Shown here: positions 37,298 to 49,094 of the stretch, piece after piece
Numbering within the stretch: the stretch's first letter is position 1
Layout of the letters: each line of letters opens with the position of its first letter
NCBI RefSeq assembly: GCF_037126465.1
Contig: NC_088209.1
Span: forward strand, 1-64,000
Origin: Ornithodoros turicata
Lineage: Eukaryota > Arthropoda > Arachnida > Ixodida > Argasidae
Direction of reading: 5' to 3'
Length of the DNA: 64,000 bases
The notes under the pieces: model-generated
What the model was told of the DNA's origin: nothing
Databases searched by the model: none
The model's input: only the letters and a program-made list of their open reading frames with translations
Made by a program: the position numbers and the translations under genes

Positions 37298-39159
37298 CCC
37301 AGGCGGAAGTTCGCCTCGGGACTGCTGTGTGTTCCAAATCAGTTTCCAAGCATCTGGCAAAAATGTAAGATAAAGCAATTTGGGGGATCCCAAAAAACGT
37401 GGAGTATTATTTGTGACAGTGAGACGTAGTAAGAAACTGAGGAAGGGAACATTGGAGCGGCTTAAAAAACAGCTCTGTATATATTGAGAGAGAGAGAGAG
37501 AGATGTGCGTGTAGAGTATATCACTGTTGATATGCTATAAATGAACGTGTATCACAGCACAAGATACGATAGCCTGTAGCTCATGATTCAACGCATTAGG
37601 TAATATCCTTACCAGAGGAATACATCTTCAAGACACATGGAGAGCGCACGTGATGCGCATGCGTCTCTCGGCAGAAAAATACGCGGGTAAGGCGTTCCGC
37701 TGCCGACACGCAGACCCGAACGGTGTCGATCAGATTGCAACCGCCGTCAGTCGAGAGTCCTGGGAGTGGGTGCGCATCCTCCGTCGTATCCTTACACGTG
37801 TCCCAGTTACTCCTCACGTTCCCGTCCGTGTGAATCAAATGGCTGCTATGTGCGTTACAGATGCGGTACCCGCATGCATTTCTTGCTTGAACATTTCCGC
37901 GTCAAGCTCTGACGTCAGAGTTGCCAAAGCCTCGGGCATTGTCACTGGTTCTCGAAAGCACATGACATCGCCGGCGGCCGCCTAACGCTAAGTGGTTGGG
38001 ACACTTTCATAAATGTGGTTCGTTTATTCATGTTTATTTTATTTTGTATTTATATAATTTTATTTCCACATAGTGGCGGTGCTACGTGCGAAACTCCGTT
38101 GGAGCTTGAGAAAGGCCATTGGTGCCTATAGCAGTGGCAGCGATCATAATGAAAAAAGAAAAAAAAGAAAGAAAAAAGATTTCGCGCATATTGCAAACAT
38201 ATTCAGGGATGATCAAGAAAACCAATTTACTTCGCGCATTGTAAAATACATTCATACATTGCAAGGATCTTTTCCAAGGATCCAATATCCTATTTACAAA
38301 AATAATTTTCAACTTTTTGTTTGTTGGCATGGGTGTGCTCACAGTCAATCAAAATTCGTTTAGTACACGTGGTAAGAGATAAGATATGCTTTCTGACCCA
38401 TATGATGTTCTCACTCGTTGGTGAGACCACCTGGTGTCTCCCCTAGCGCTATAGCACCGTCAGTGTGGGAAAATATTTGCGATTTCCTAAAATTCCGAGC
38501 TGCTATTACGACTGACTTTCTCTAAACACAAACATTTGTATCGGAAAAACTCAGCAACGGGGACTATTCCATATTGCTTAAAATACCCCTTAGCACAGCT
38601 GCAAACTTGGGAACATTGGTAAGCGCCGCGCTTCTATCCGCCACACCGTTTCGCGAGGCACTCAACAAACAAAACAAAGAAATACGTCCACTTTTTTTTG
38701 AGTGAACACGTGCTGGGAGCTTGTTTCCTTTGTCTTGGCGTTGCGCTCTTTTTGTTGTTGTTAACGTTTCGGTGGTGTGGTGGATAAAGCTGGCAGACAA
38801 TTAACAACAGCGGCAAAATACGCGCCTTTCATCTGTCCTCTATCCGCCACCCGTCTTAGAGTGAAGATTCGTACATATCAAGATTTCCAATCGCGCGTAC
38901 AAATTGCTTTTGAGCTGCCCGTAAGGAATCAATATTAGATGAACTCCTTTAAGCACCATTACACTATGGGCGCATTGTACTGCACGCCAGAATGCTGAGG
39001 GCAAAAGAATTATTCTTCTGCGTGTCCTATAGCGAGATATACGAGCCCTCGAACACGCTCCCGAGCAAAGCGCAGACGTCATAGAGCTCAGAGTGGAGTC
39101 CATTCCCATTGGCAGCCGTAAGCACGTGACTTCTCGTGTGCTCCCTCACTGGCGGCGGC

Positions 39160-40560
39160 GAGGGCTGTGATGTGATGTCAGAGCCGCAGGAGTTTCGGTA
39201 TTCACGGTGCCTATTTTCTCCGCTTCTGTTATCCTCTTCGCTCTGAAACGTTCCGTGCATGTTCACAACGACGCAAAGAACCGTCTTTTACGTTTATCTG
39301 GGATAACCTGGGATGACTTGTCGCAACCCCTTTAATGCCCTCTATTTCTCCTTCGTCACGTGGACATATGGAATCGTGATGACGTAGGCTTCAGACGATC
39401 ACCGCATACGATTCCAAACACAGGCTTTCCGTGGCTACTTGTGTCTGCTATAGCCACTCGAATGATATTCCCTAATCAAGCATCATGAAAATAGTTTTTT
39501 ACAGGTACTCGTCTCCATATAGCTGTATGGTCGTTTCTGGCAGACTCCCCATAGCACGCTATAAGCGACAAAACACCGCCACCGTTCGAGCGACAAGGAA
39601 GCTCTGTCGCGGCTACAGAATCTTACTCCCTGTATATATTTGTCACTTCTCGTCAGAGACCGTTGCCCGGCGCGTGCCCAACTCCGCTAGATTTGGCGGT
39701 ATGTAACTGGAGCGAATGAGAAAGCATAGAGATGTGGGGGCAACGGCGTAGCGTGGGTGGCAAGTAAACTTTATTAAAATCAAGTTTTGAGCTTGTAGGT
39801 GGGAAGCAGCAGTTCGTATCTACTGTTATCGCATGTGACCAAAATCTCTTGCACATTGTGTGGTAACCCATCGTAACGGACAGATCTACAGTGCCACGAC
39901 AGAGCACAGACACGTAGCATAACAAAATTATAGTAGCGTAAATTACTCTCAGGGTTTTTCCTGCGGCGGTTCAATCGAAAGTTTGATGTTTGGGTCTGGT
40001 ATGCAGCATAATCAATTGAAAAGTACGCATTTTTCTCTCGCAAACGTAGTTTCGTCGTTAGCAGCTGCTGCCTCGCAAATGGATCGGGTAGCTGCACCCG
40101 CGACAGGGATATCTGCAGCGCGTCGCTTGTCGCGTGGTATGGGATCCCGCCTTTAACAACACGTCGTTTAAGTGATCTGAAATTTTTTGTTCTAGAGGAC
40201 TCCACTGAGGCAGCTCAACACGACCTAGAATCTAGGCGGTATTGAAGTGCCTCAGTGGCTGGGACGTCTGCCATGATGTCAAAGCCGCTACCGGTATTCG
40301 CGGTAACGATTTTCTGCCCGTCATTTCGCCCCTCCCTACAAAATTTGGAATGTAGGTTCACACCGATGCATATAGTAATCGTCTTTTACGTTTTTATCCG
40401 GCATAATCTGGGGTGGACTGCCACAACCCTCTTAATGAAGCAACGCAGTTCCATTTAACGTGGCTCGAAACCATGGTCCAGTAGTTACGTAGCCTATCCA
40501 TAGCCACCGTGTATAATATTTCTGTTGCTGTCATGTACTGTCACTACGCAGTCAAAATTA
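39160..40560. repeat. Two diverged copies of an unnamed dispersed repeat
   Basis: Segments at about 39160-39480 and 40260-40560 share ordered words: GATGTCAGAGCCGC/GATGTCAAAGCCGC, GGTATTCACGGT/GGTATTCGCGGT, CGTCTTTTACGTTT in both, and CGCAACCCCTTTAATG/CACAACCCTCTTAATG. Both are in the same orientation, about 1.1 kb apart. The family is not recognised. Confidence 0.5.
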
Positions 40561-40787
40561 GAAAAACGTCTGGAGTGAGCAGCAATTAGCCCGGTCCGCT
40601 CTTCTCGCGTGACGTCAGCAGACCCTGGATGGGAACATCTCTGCGTATAGGGAGCAATCGTAAGCTCTCATTGGCCCCCGTAAATTCGTGTGCTACAGCT
40701 ATGCGTCTGAGCGGCTCTCCCAGCGGGACTGCGAACGTCATGTCAACTGTAACGTGGACTTCCCTTGTAGACTTGCATGCTTTGTGA

Positions 40788-40837
40788 CGAAGTGGAGGCT
40801 TCCAAGAAGGTGCACCTTCTTGGAAGCCTCCACTTCG
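40788..40837. repeat. Perfect 50-bp palindrome
   Basis: CGAAGTGGAGGCTTCCAAGA... reads identically on both strands for 50 bp with no spacer, centred between 40812 and 40813 (GGTGCACC). Confidence 0.95.
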
Positions 40838-40840
40838 CCT

Positions 40841-41285
40841 TCACTTCATTTTCACTGGCTCAGGAGAACAAAATTAATCGGAATACCTAAATAAATTACA
40901 TACAGTGAGTTATGGCTTCCTCACCTTGAGCGTTACATTTACATATTTTATTTCAATATTTTTGTTATCGGTACAGCCAGGCTTCGATTTCACTAAAATT
41001 ACGTCATCGCAAAATTTACCACCTATATAATGAATTACGGGTACGGAAGACTATTGAAAAATTTCGCATAATGCATAAGGTAGCTAAAAGCATGTCTGCA
41101 AACTTATTAGCTATACACCGTTTGTTCACTTCATTTTCACTAGTTCCGGAGAATAACCTACAATTAATCAGAATACCTATAAATAAATTCCATACTGTGA
41201 GTTGTGGCTTCGTCATCTTGAGCCTTACATTTACATATTTTATTTCAATATTCTTGTTATCGGTACAGCCGGGCTTCGATTTCGG
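40841..41285 (+). repeat. Direct duplication of ~150 bp
   Basis: About 150 bp at 40841-40990 recurs at 41128-41285 (offset about 287-290 bp). Shared words are CACTTCATTTTCACT, TTACATTTACATATTTTATT and TTATCGGTACAGCC. About 90% similar, with a 137-bp A+T-rich stretch between. Confidence 0.8.
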
Positions 41286-42459
41286 GCTTTGTCTGCTTGC
41301 GCTTCAAGATGGTTTGATTGCTGCTAACAGATCAAGAAGAATTCTTGTCTTCCTTGCATGTTCTATGTCATCTTAGGTTTAATATTCTTTAAACGCTTTC
41401 ATCCAGCTAATGCTTTTCACTGAAACACTACAGTTCCTATTATATGTCATGTTTGAGAAATTAACACAACGAAAGAGTTGCTAAAAATAGGACATGAAAT
41501 TGTTGTTCTTTCTCTGCGTGAATGAATAGAAATAAAGGTAACTGTGCTGGTAAAGATGAGCCAATGCAACCTAATAGGAAACATTTTGTGTCAAATTAAT
41601 TGGGTCCCAAATGGAACAGTGTGGAAAAAGAACATAAATATGCATATAAAATTCAATTTACAGTCTACTGACATTTGTCAACAGAAATGCTGTCAAAATA
41701 TTATCAACCATAAGTCAATTGACTTTAATCGACCACTGTCAATCAGAAGTCAAAGAATACAGAAAGTCAATAGAGTAAATAAAAAATCAATCAATTATAC
41801 ATTAAAAGTCAATTTTCATTTTCATAAGGGGCATGCACAGATCAGAGGGTGGTCGCTCAGTCTTTCTCTCTCTCTCTCTCTCTCCCGCGCGCGCGCGCTA
41901 CAAGTTAGCCGCTCTCGTCGTTCCTTTGCAAGAGCTCATGTGATTTGTTGCGTAACACACCGCAGCCCAAAGACGAAAAATTTATGGGTACACATTTCAT
42001 TGCTCCTCTAAGAGCGCAAATATTCGTTGGCATGACAGGCTGGTAGGCGTAACACGACTGAATGGCCCCCTGAACGACGTGTACATGCTGTTTTGTCAAC
42101 ATATCTTTGCACACGCATTTCGGCTATAATTACATTCCAAAGTCGGATACGACATTAGAATTTGGATATCATAAGTAGCATAGCGTGCAGGGTGATTTAT
42201 GGTGCCTAAGACTCTATACTTTATCTTTATAATGAGCGCAACACGTGATACCAACTTGACGTCATTCTCCGCCTGCTCCCACAAAGAGGAGTGAAACGAT
42301 GGTTGTCGGAAACGAGTGTATCACGCGACACCGTCACGGGCACACGGTTTACTGAACTTTACTCGCTATTTGTAGGATGTATAAATAAAGGCGCCTCCAG
42401 CACCAATGGTCGTCAACCTCGTTTTAAATGTCTGATGCCGTAATTGTGGCTAATTTCAG
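41286..42459. other. Intergenic or intronic DNA
   Basis: A+T-rich, with clustered GTCAAT words at about 41690-41820, a (TC)n run at 41865-41884 followed by (CG)n to about 41897, and TATAAATAAAGGCGCC near 42380. No coding segment recognised before the exon at 42460. Confidence 0.55.
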
Positions 42460-42583
42460 AGGAAGGAACGCCCGTGGAAATCACACTAAGCTTTCCGAAT
42501 GTAGCCACTGACAACCTTGGCAACGAAGGCACCTGGACACTCGTCTATAACCAAGGCTTTGAAGTCACAATCAACTATCGCAA
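42460..42583 (+). CDS. Cathepsin C (dipeptidyl peptidase 1) exclusion-domain exon
   Basis: A 124-nt internal exon bounded by acceptor TAATTTCAG (AG at 42458-42459) and donor GTGAGT (42584-42589). It begins with the last two bases of one codon, has 40 full codons, and ends with the first two bases of a Lys codon. The residues NLGNEGTWTLVYNQGFEV match the exclusion-domain segment of cathepsin C, where vertebrate enzymes have a D-x-x-GNSGHxTxIYNQGFE-type sequence. Cathepsin C is a lysosomal papain-family enzyme that removes N-terminal dipeptides; the exclusion domain blocks the far end of the active-site cleft. The next exon would be expected to start by completing Lys and coding a Trp-Phe-rich stretch. 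I find neither it nor the upstream exon in this window, so introns must be long or this is an isolated or captured exon. Confidence 0.85.
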
Positions 42584-42589
42584 GTGAGT

Positions 42590-43426
42590 TCCGCCTTACA
42601 TTGTGGAAGACAGAGTAAACTGATATTTTCATTAATGGTGTTGTGGCGGTCATGGTCTCGTGATGTGTATACAAAGTGTAAGCCATTTGGGCGAGGTTAT
42701 ACCTCTCTCGTTTCGTCCTCATTCTCTCCCTGAGAATGACTCTCGATGTTAGGCTTACTTTGTTGTCCAGCGCTGGGCCTATGCCGAGTGAGCAAAGTGA
42801 CCACGTAAAAGGGACGGTTTGAAAGAATGCAATTCATTGTTATCATAATTCGCAAAGTGTTTGCTACTTGCGCTTCGAGTACTTGGTACAGCCCAAATCA
42901 TACTTGCCTGCAACACGAGGCCTGTGTGGTACCTGACGAGACTCGAACACCCAGTAAACGAAGCGGTCGGACTCACCGCTTTGCTTGAGAAGGAACTGCT
43001 GAAGTTAGCCTTAAGTTATTTAGTTATTTTTCGTCAGGTAGTTGCAATTATTATACAAATACACACAACATAATTTGGTACTTCAACCAGATGTGGTTTG
43101 ACTACTGCCCATCACTGACTGTATTAATTCAGCATCTGCATGTTGGCACCTTTGTTCTCTTGAAAGGATTGACGCCAACGTACTAAATTAAGCTACTAGA
43201 GCGTTAGATAGACAACAATGCTCATAGTATTGTACAGGGTGTTTCACGAAAATCCCCCGGCTGAATAATTCGTGAACAGGTGGCGCTAGGGAAGAAATTT
43301 CTTTTTGGTAAAGATCCTTGGGACATCTGCTATGAACTGAGTAGTAAGCGGCTCATTTGCATACGCTCCTGCCCCTCTGACATTCTAATGAATGTCATTC
43401 GTCATTCCCATGTCAATGTCATGCCA
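42590..43426. other. Intronic/intergenic DNA
   Basis: No further cathepsin C exon is visible. TACAGGGTGTTTCACGAAAA near 43236 resembles a terminal sequence common in dispersed arthropod elements, but I cannot pair it with another end. From about 43381 the word AATGTCATT repeats on both strands. Confidence 0.45.
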
Positions 43427-43477
43427 ATGTCATTTCCAACGAATGACATAATGAATGTCATTCGTTGGAAATGACAT
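43427..43477. repeat. Perfect hairpin, 23-bp arms
   Basis: ATGTCATTTCCAACGAATG... (43427-43449) and its exact complement at 43455-43477 are separated by 5 bp. It lies within a 130-bp cluster of ATGTCATT/AATGACAT words. Confidence 0.9.
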
Positions 43478-45102
43478 CCAATTTCCCAAATCCTTGCAAT
43501 CGTATGAATGTCATTTGTTCAGTGCTACACGAGTACGCAGAATGACATTACTTGCGACTAAAATTCGCTCAGCGAATGGGTTCGAGGATTTCTTCGTGCT
43601 CTTCCTCCTCGCACGAACTGCGTACCGGCTGGACGGCAGTGACAAACAACAACTTTAAGCATTGAGAACGACAGAAATGCGACCGGAAATTTTTTTCGTC
43701 ATTATTTTTTGTAAAACTGGTGACATCCTTCTCTCTCTCCCAGAGTAAGCGCCATTTTTTTTAATTCCGTGTTAGCGCCGCGAAGCAACTGTAGGTACGA
43801 TCGGCGTAGAGACGTGGACAGCAGGAAGAAGTGGGGGACATTGGGATTAGTATGCATCTGGGCCGACTTCAGGGGGAACTGTGCCGACATTTGTCTGGAA
43901 AGTCTTCGGAAAACCTCGGACAGCACAGCTGGTGAAAGGATGCGAACCCGAGTCCGCGGTGCCAGTAAATGACAAAGCTGTCATCACCACACACACCACG
44001 AGAGGTCTGGATATGGAACGTCTTGAAAAGCATTTTGGGGAAAATGTTCGCAATGAATCGGGTCGTGCACCAAAAGCCGACGAGCTGGATTTGCGCCTGC
44101 GGGTACTGCAGGTATCCTCGTGTAATCCATGAAGGCAGTGTGGGTCTACCCACACCTTACCCGCGATGACACGGAAATGTATACCCGCGAAGAACAAGAC
44201 GTGGACAGATGGAGAGAGCACAGCAGGAAGGTGTGGGAGGGGGGTTAGTATGCATCCGGGTCCGACTTCAGTGGAAGCTGTGTTCCGAAAAACCGTCTGG
44301 AAGCGTAACCTGTTTGGGATGCGTTTTTTTTGTTTTTTTGTTGTAATCTTTTCGCCGGGTCTGCGAAGCAAACCTGCACTAGTGTTACTGTATTGAGTTA
44401 CATCTCGCATCTGTGGTGCAATAATGATGGCACCATGCTCACTGCAAGCTGCATATAGGTCTTGATCAAAGGGTCTCTGCGATTTTGCATCGTTCTTATA
44501 CCGTCTCGATGCAACACTAGAAAATTTAAGTTGAACATTCGTCCGTACATTACGTCCGGTACGCTTTGTTGTACACTGCATCAGTCGTGCTCTTGATCCA
44601 CTCATACTGGGCAGTCATACTGTGCACTCATACATATGTATGTCTGCCATATGTATGTCTACGAAAACGTTCTACGACGCCGAGGGCACAGGTAGGACTG
44701 GCTGTTGGCTTTGTGATGGTTGATAAATTCACTGCGGATGTTTTGGGGTACCATATATGAATTCATTTCTGTGAGTATAAGTCTGGATGTTTGTACCGTT
44801 ACCAGTTCGTGTGGGAAACAATTTGTTTTCTGCAGCTTGGTCGCGGGAATGATACATTTCTTGTCGCAGGGCATGAAGCAGTCGTCTGCTGTCATGAAGT
44901 CCTGAAAACCATACTGAAATATGGGAAATATAGTCACGCAACGGACATTAGCCATTCACTGGCAATGCTGTCAGCGTCGCTGCTCTAGTAAACGTAAGGC
45001 TAGTGGGCTGAACAAACCTCTCGCTCGTCTCATCAGCTCATAAGCCCACACGTATGTGTCCGCTTCTGAGAGCGTTTCTTTGTTCGTATGGTTCATTAGT
45101 GA
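43478..45102. repeat. Intergenic DNA with diverged repeat pair
   Basis: Two related segments, about 43800-43910 and 44195-44310, share TTAGTATGCATC, CCGACTTCAG and the CGTCTGGAA/TGTCTGGAA region. The first is followed by GGATGCGAACCCGAG, which on the minus strand resembles a tRNA B box, so a tRNA-derived SINE relic is possible. The 252-codon minus frame 43847-44605 crosses these repeats and has no recognisable domain. Confidence 0.4.
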
Positions 45103-45255
45103 GTTTTAGTGCATCGTATGCTATCGCCTTTGCGTACGTAAGGGATAGAGTGGTGGTTCTGCGCACTGAGCGAAGCTCTCTGTTTTGCGCGTGCGCAGAA
45201 CCACCAACGCTATCCCCTACCTACGCAAAGGCGATAGCGTACGATGCACTAAAAC
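45103..45255. mobile_element. Foldback MITE
   Basis: GTTTTAGTGCATCGTATGCT... (45103-45175) is the imperfect reverse complement of ...TACGATGCACTAAAAC (45192-45255), arms of about 64-70 bp with a short central loop. Length, long terminal inverted repeats and absence of coding are typical of a non-autonomous DNA transposon. The target duplication is unclear. Confidence 0.8.
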
Positions 45256-47048
45256 CCTCTATTGGTACAGAAGAAAGTACTATTGCACCTACGCGCGCCC
45301 GGACTTGGGATCTCGAGCTGCTGAGACACATGGACGAGCTCTCTATATTACACGAATGCAGAGAAAACTGCGAGCACTACGTACACTGCACATTCGTTTC
45401 TGTCGTTTTTAGTGTAGAAATAAGTCTTCCTTTGCGTACGTTATGACCGGCGAGGCTGCGTCACGAAATGGGAAGTAATTTGAAACGCTAGTTTACAATC
45501 TATTCGAGATATCTGAATGAGTGCGATGGCGTTTTATAATTAACGGATAAACGTTTCATGTGATATTGCACGCGTCAACGGCAATGGTGAGGGGGGAAAT
45601 GTGCAATTGAAGGCACGGATAACGTTAGTCGCCCAGCAATCAAGGCGCGTAGCGCACGTTCCGTGTGTCGCAGCGAAACAAGTGCGGTGTCAAAGGATTC
45701 GCCTTCACGAGCTCAGACTTTGCGTAAAATTAACTTTGAAAGTTACACATGAAATAGCGCGTTGATGTGCGAATTGTCTGACAATGTCCGCACATATGAG
45801 ACGAAAACACCACGGAAAAGAAATCTTACAGACACTAATGCCTAGTTCCCATTTGGTGACGCCCGACGCGACATCACGGCGCGAATGGTGACGTCGGGAG
45901 GTAGCACGGGTGTGTTCCAATACCCTGGTTAGACAGTTTCTCGGCGGTCTAACCGGATGTGCCGCCATGTTGAGTCGCGTTCCAATTCGTGGCAAGACTG
46001 CTACTAAGACGCCTCGCCTCTGGCTTAGTCTGCACCAATCACAGGGGCGTCCTACCACATGCCACTCTATAGACGATAGCGTGCCGGACAAGGGCGTCGG
46101 AAGGCTCGGCAGAGGGGGCGGTCCCTCCGCCTCCCTTCCCTCTGAACTTTAGCTCTGAGGGTCCTGTCACCCATTTTTCATCTGTACGTGTCGTCAGAGG
46201 CAGACTCATGACAAAACAAGATCGCATGACCTCAAGCATAGGCGCCGACTGCGTGGGGGGCCGGAGCCCCCCCTCCGAGACGTCTATACGCAGCTGACAT
46301 AAGATGTGTGTCAGCTGTGTGACGTGCTTCATGCGCGTGGACACGGATCTCCTGTTAACCTTTTCATCACAATGTAACAACACGGAATCCCGACACCATG
46401 CCCGACCTCTGTGTATGAAGAGGAGGGGAGGGGGCGTTGTGCCCCCTCTGGCAGATGGAAAACTGTCCACCTGTGAACTCAAGATGACGTCTCCTGTGAC
46501 GTGGGGCCAGGAGACGAGGGCGATTTTGCCAAGAGCGACCGCTTGAGGGTGGTTACAAAACCTACCCAACTACGGAAATTGTCACGCCTGTCGACGACAT
46601 CGAGGTTTCCACGCCTGGCGAGTCAGCAGGGTTTAGTTATAGGTCATGTGATGGACGTCTCAGCAGTAACTGACCAATCCCAACTTTTATTGAAGCGCAG
46701 GACGTGGTAGTAGTAGCAGCCATGTCCTATCCCTTTTGAGTCAGGGTGGGGTATGCTCGACTTCTGGTAGAAGTTTCGCCATAGCCTCTGGGACTAAATA
46801 AAATACACTAAAAAATACACTCATAAAATACACACGAGATAACAGAAGGAAAAGTCTAGTTTACAATGTTCGTTGCTTCTTCGCGGTTTGCGTCTCCTCC
46901 TCAATGTCAAAAGGCGGCGCTTGGTGGCTTCCACTTCCGCTCTTTCAAAATTTCCATGGAAAGGTCACTGTATCTTTCGTTTCCGTTACCACTTCCGTTA
47001 CTGGCCCTTATTTGTTTCTGTTTCAGTTTCGGTTACCACCATTGTTGC
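45256..47048. other. Intergenic DNA, decayed repeats
   Basis: No recognisable gene. The stretch near 46255 holds GGGGGGCCGGAGCCCCCC, a short inverted G/C run. The 176-codon minus frame 46039-46569 is Gly/Pro-rich with no domain and is probably chance. The last ~110 bp before 47049 are rich in TTTCCGTTNC words, forming the target region of the LINE. Confidence 0.45.
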
Positions 47049-47059
47049 TTTCGTTTCCG

Positions 47060-48862
47060 GGGGCACCACAAGGAAGCGTCCTAAGTCCGCTCCTCTTTAA
47101 TGCCGTTATGACGGGCATTGGAACCTGCATTCAGCGGAAAGTCAACTTGTCCCTGTATGCCGATGACATCTGTGTTTGGACTACAGGCACTTCCCGTCCA
47201 GCACTCCGTCAGCGTCTTCAGCGCACGTTAGATGCCATTCGCCTCTACTTACTCCAGGCAGGAATGGAGATATCCGTAGAGAAAAGCGCAGTTCTAGCCT
47301 TCACGCGCAAAGACATGCATAGATATCGCCTGTATATTGGTGGAAGCCCACTGGACCAGGTGACACATCACAAGTTCCTAGGCGTAACTCTATCATGGAA
47401 TTTGTCGTGGAAGCGCCACATAGACGTCATTGAAAAGAAAGTCCAACGCTGGGTCAACGTGATTCGTCACTTCGCAGGTATGAGATGGGGGCGAGACGAG
47501 AAGGATCTCCTCATGCTGCACAATGCCCTGGTTCGTGGCTCAGTGATGTACAGCCTTCCCGTCCTACACGGACTTCCTCAGACACTGATTCAAAGGATTC
47601 GAGCCATGCTAGCGCGCAGCCTTCGGGTATGTCTTGGGGTCCCACGAGGCGCTGAAACCCGTCTAGTAGTGGCTGAGGCCAGGGACATCCCCATTGAGGT
47701 TCTCCGTACTCGGGAAACTGCACGCCACTATCTGCGTCTACGTGCCCATCATAACCATCACACTCCGATTCGCAAGCTTCACGCTAGACGGAACGCGACG
47801 GTTCATGCTGCTGTGACATCATTCAGACCTCATATCCCCAAACTCATAGTCGATCAGACGGCACCCAAAGTGCCTCCATGGACGTTGCCATCGCCGTCTG
47901 TCACTGTCTCCATCCCCGGTCTCAAGAACAACAAAAAGAACTATCCTGATTTTATTCTTAGGCAACTTACCCTTGACTTCGTCGAGGCTCAATACCGCAA
48001 CAGTACCGCTGTATACACGGATGGATCGTCGACCAGGGACACTTCATCTGCAGCCTTTGCCATTCCATCACAGTCTGTTACACGTGGGTGTCGTCTATCT
48101 CACCGTACCTCATCGACATCCGCTGAACTTTATGCTATCTTGTTATTTTTGACATATGCGGAAGACTGTGAACCACGGCACTGGGTAATTTACACAGACT
48201 CCAAAGCAGCTCTCTTGTGCATTAAAAACATGGGCATCCGCGGTTCCCTTGCCTCAGTGGTGATAGACATCCTGTGCGCCCTGAAGTCCCTACAAGATCG
48301 CTCCCACTACGTTGCCTTTCAGTGGGTTCCAGGGCATTGCGGAATAACTGGGAACCACGAGGCCGACGCTGCCGCTGCCGCTGCACACCAACAACGGCCT
48401 TCTATGCCCATTATACTCTCGAGAGGAGACAGAAGATCCCTCCTCAGGCATTTGTCCGATTCCTGGTCTACCCTACAGTGGCAACACGACATTCCAACTG
48501 TGTCCTCTTTGGGGAATGTAGACCCAACGCTGTCATACCGACTGCCTGCAAAGCTTCCTCGTCCTCTGAAGTCACTCATCCACAGGCTACGTCTGAATGT
48601 GGCCTTCACTCCGTCCTATCGATACCAGCTAGGCTGTGAGGCTAGCCCTATGTGCAACGAGTGTGGCGTACTTGCCAACGTTGAGCACATACTCCTCAGC
48701 TGCCGGACCTATGTCAACGAGAGGCGTACACTGCAGTCGCAGCTTGCCACCCTTGGCTGCCGCCCCTTCAACTTGTCGACCATCCTCGGCCCTTGGGACA
48801 CCGCGGCCGACTCCAGGGCGGCCTTAGTCACGTGGTTGACTTCTTTGAGGCGACAGGCCTAA
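47060..48862 (+). pseudogene. LINE ORF2 C-terminal part: RT, RNase H, zinc motif
   Basis: An uninterrupted 600-codon frame. The open frame extends upstream to 46904, but the first 52 codons are target DNA, not LINE. In residues counted from 46904: the RT motif GAPQGSVLSPLLF starts at 53; the catalytic YADD is at 85-88; FLGVTL is at 158-163. RNase H has D373 (YTDGSS), E408 (SAELYA), D432 (YTDSKAA) and D488 (GNHEAD), so its acidic residues are present. A CX2CX7HX4C motif (C584, C587, H595, C600) follows, typical of LINE C-termini. Endonuclease and the first RT catalytic Asp are missing through truncation, so the protein cannot be functional. The frame has no stops, which suggests a young insertion. 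Confidence 0.92.
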
Positions 48863-49083
48863 AGGACTCACTATGACCCCAGCAGCGCCCTCGGACACTC
48901 CCACCACCACGATCACGTCCAGCATCGTCATCGCCACTTCGATCATTCCCGCCATCTCTCATCGTCATCACTGATCATTGTCACCACTCATATTAGACCC
49001 CTAGCTATGGGGTAGCGTTCCACTCCTAGAGTGGAAAACCTCCCCACTTCATCATCACAATAAATATGTTGTTGTTGTTGTTG
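47060..49083 (+). mobile_element. 5'-truncated RNase H-bearing LINE
   Basis: Flanked by a perfect 11-bp duplication TTTCGTTTCCG (47049-47059 and 49084-49094). The copy starts abruptly inside the reverse transcriptase region, consistent with incomplete target-primed reverse transcription. It ends, after a ~220-bp 3' untranslated region, with ATAAATATG and (TTG)n. The RNase H domain after the polymerase places it among I/R1/LOA/Outcast-type non-LTR elements; I cannot choose the clade. A second, 119-bp 3' fragment of the same family lies at 53337-53455. Confidence 0.9.
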
Positions 49084-49094
49084 TTTCGTTTCCG

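Larger units (their letters stand above)
36979..40787. other. Unique/intergenic DNA, no gene recognised
   Basis: After the satellite edge the sequence is largely single-copy here. It holds a foldback repeat (37023-37297), a (GA)n run at about 37486-37502, and diverged related segments at about 39160-39480 and 40260-40560. Frames such as 37650-37985 (+, 111 codons) lack a recognisable domain. Confidence 0.6.

Noticed and set aside
43847..44605. 252-codon minus-strand frame
   Set aside because: Spans two copies of a dispersed repeat and a tRNA-B-box-like segment; no domain recognised.
44791..44988. Exon-like frame after CTTGTCGCAG
   Set aside because: An acceptor-like sequence is present, but the residues match no family and no donor or poly(A) signal follows in a sensible place.
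46039..46569. 176-codon minus-strand frame as a host gene
   Set aside because: Crosses low-complexity G/C runs, has no recognisable domain, and no splice or promoter support.
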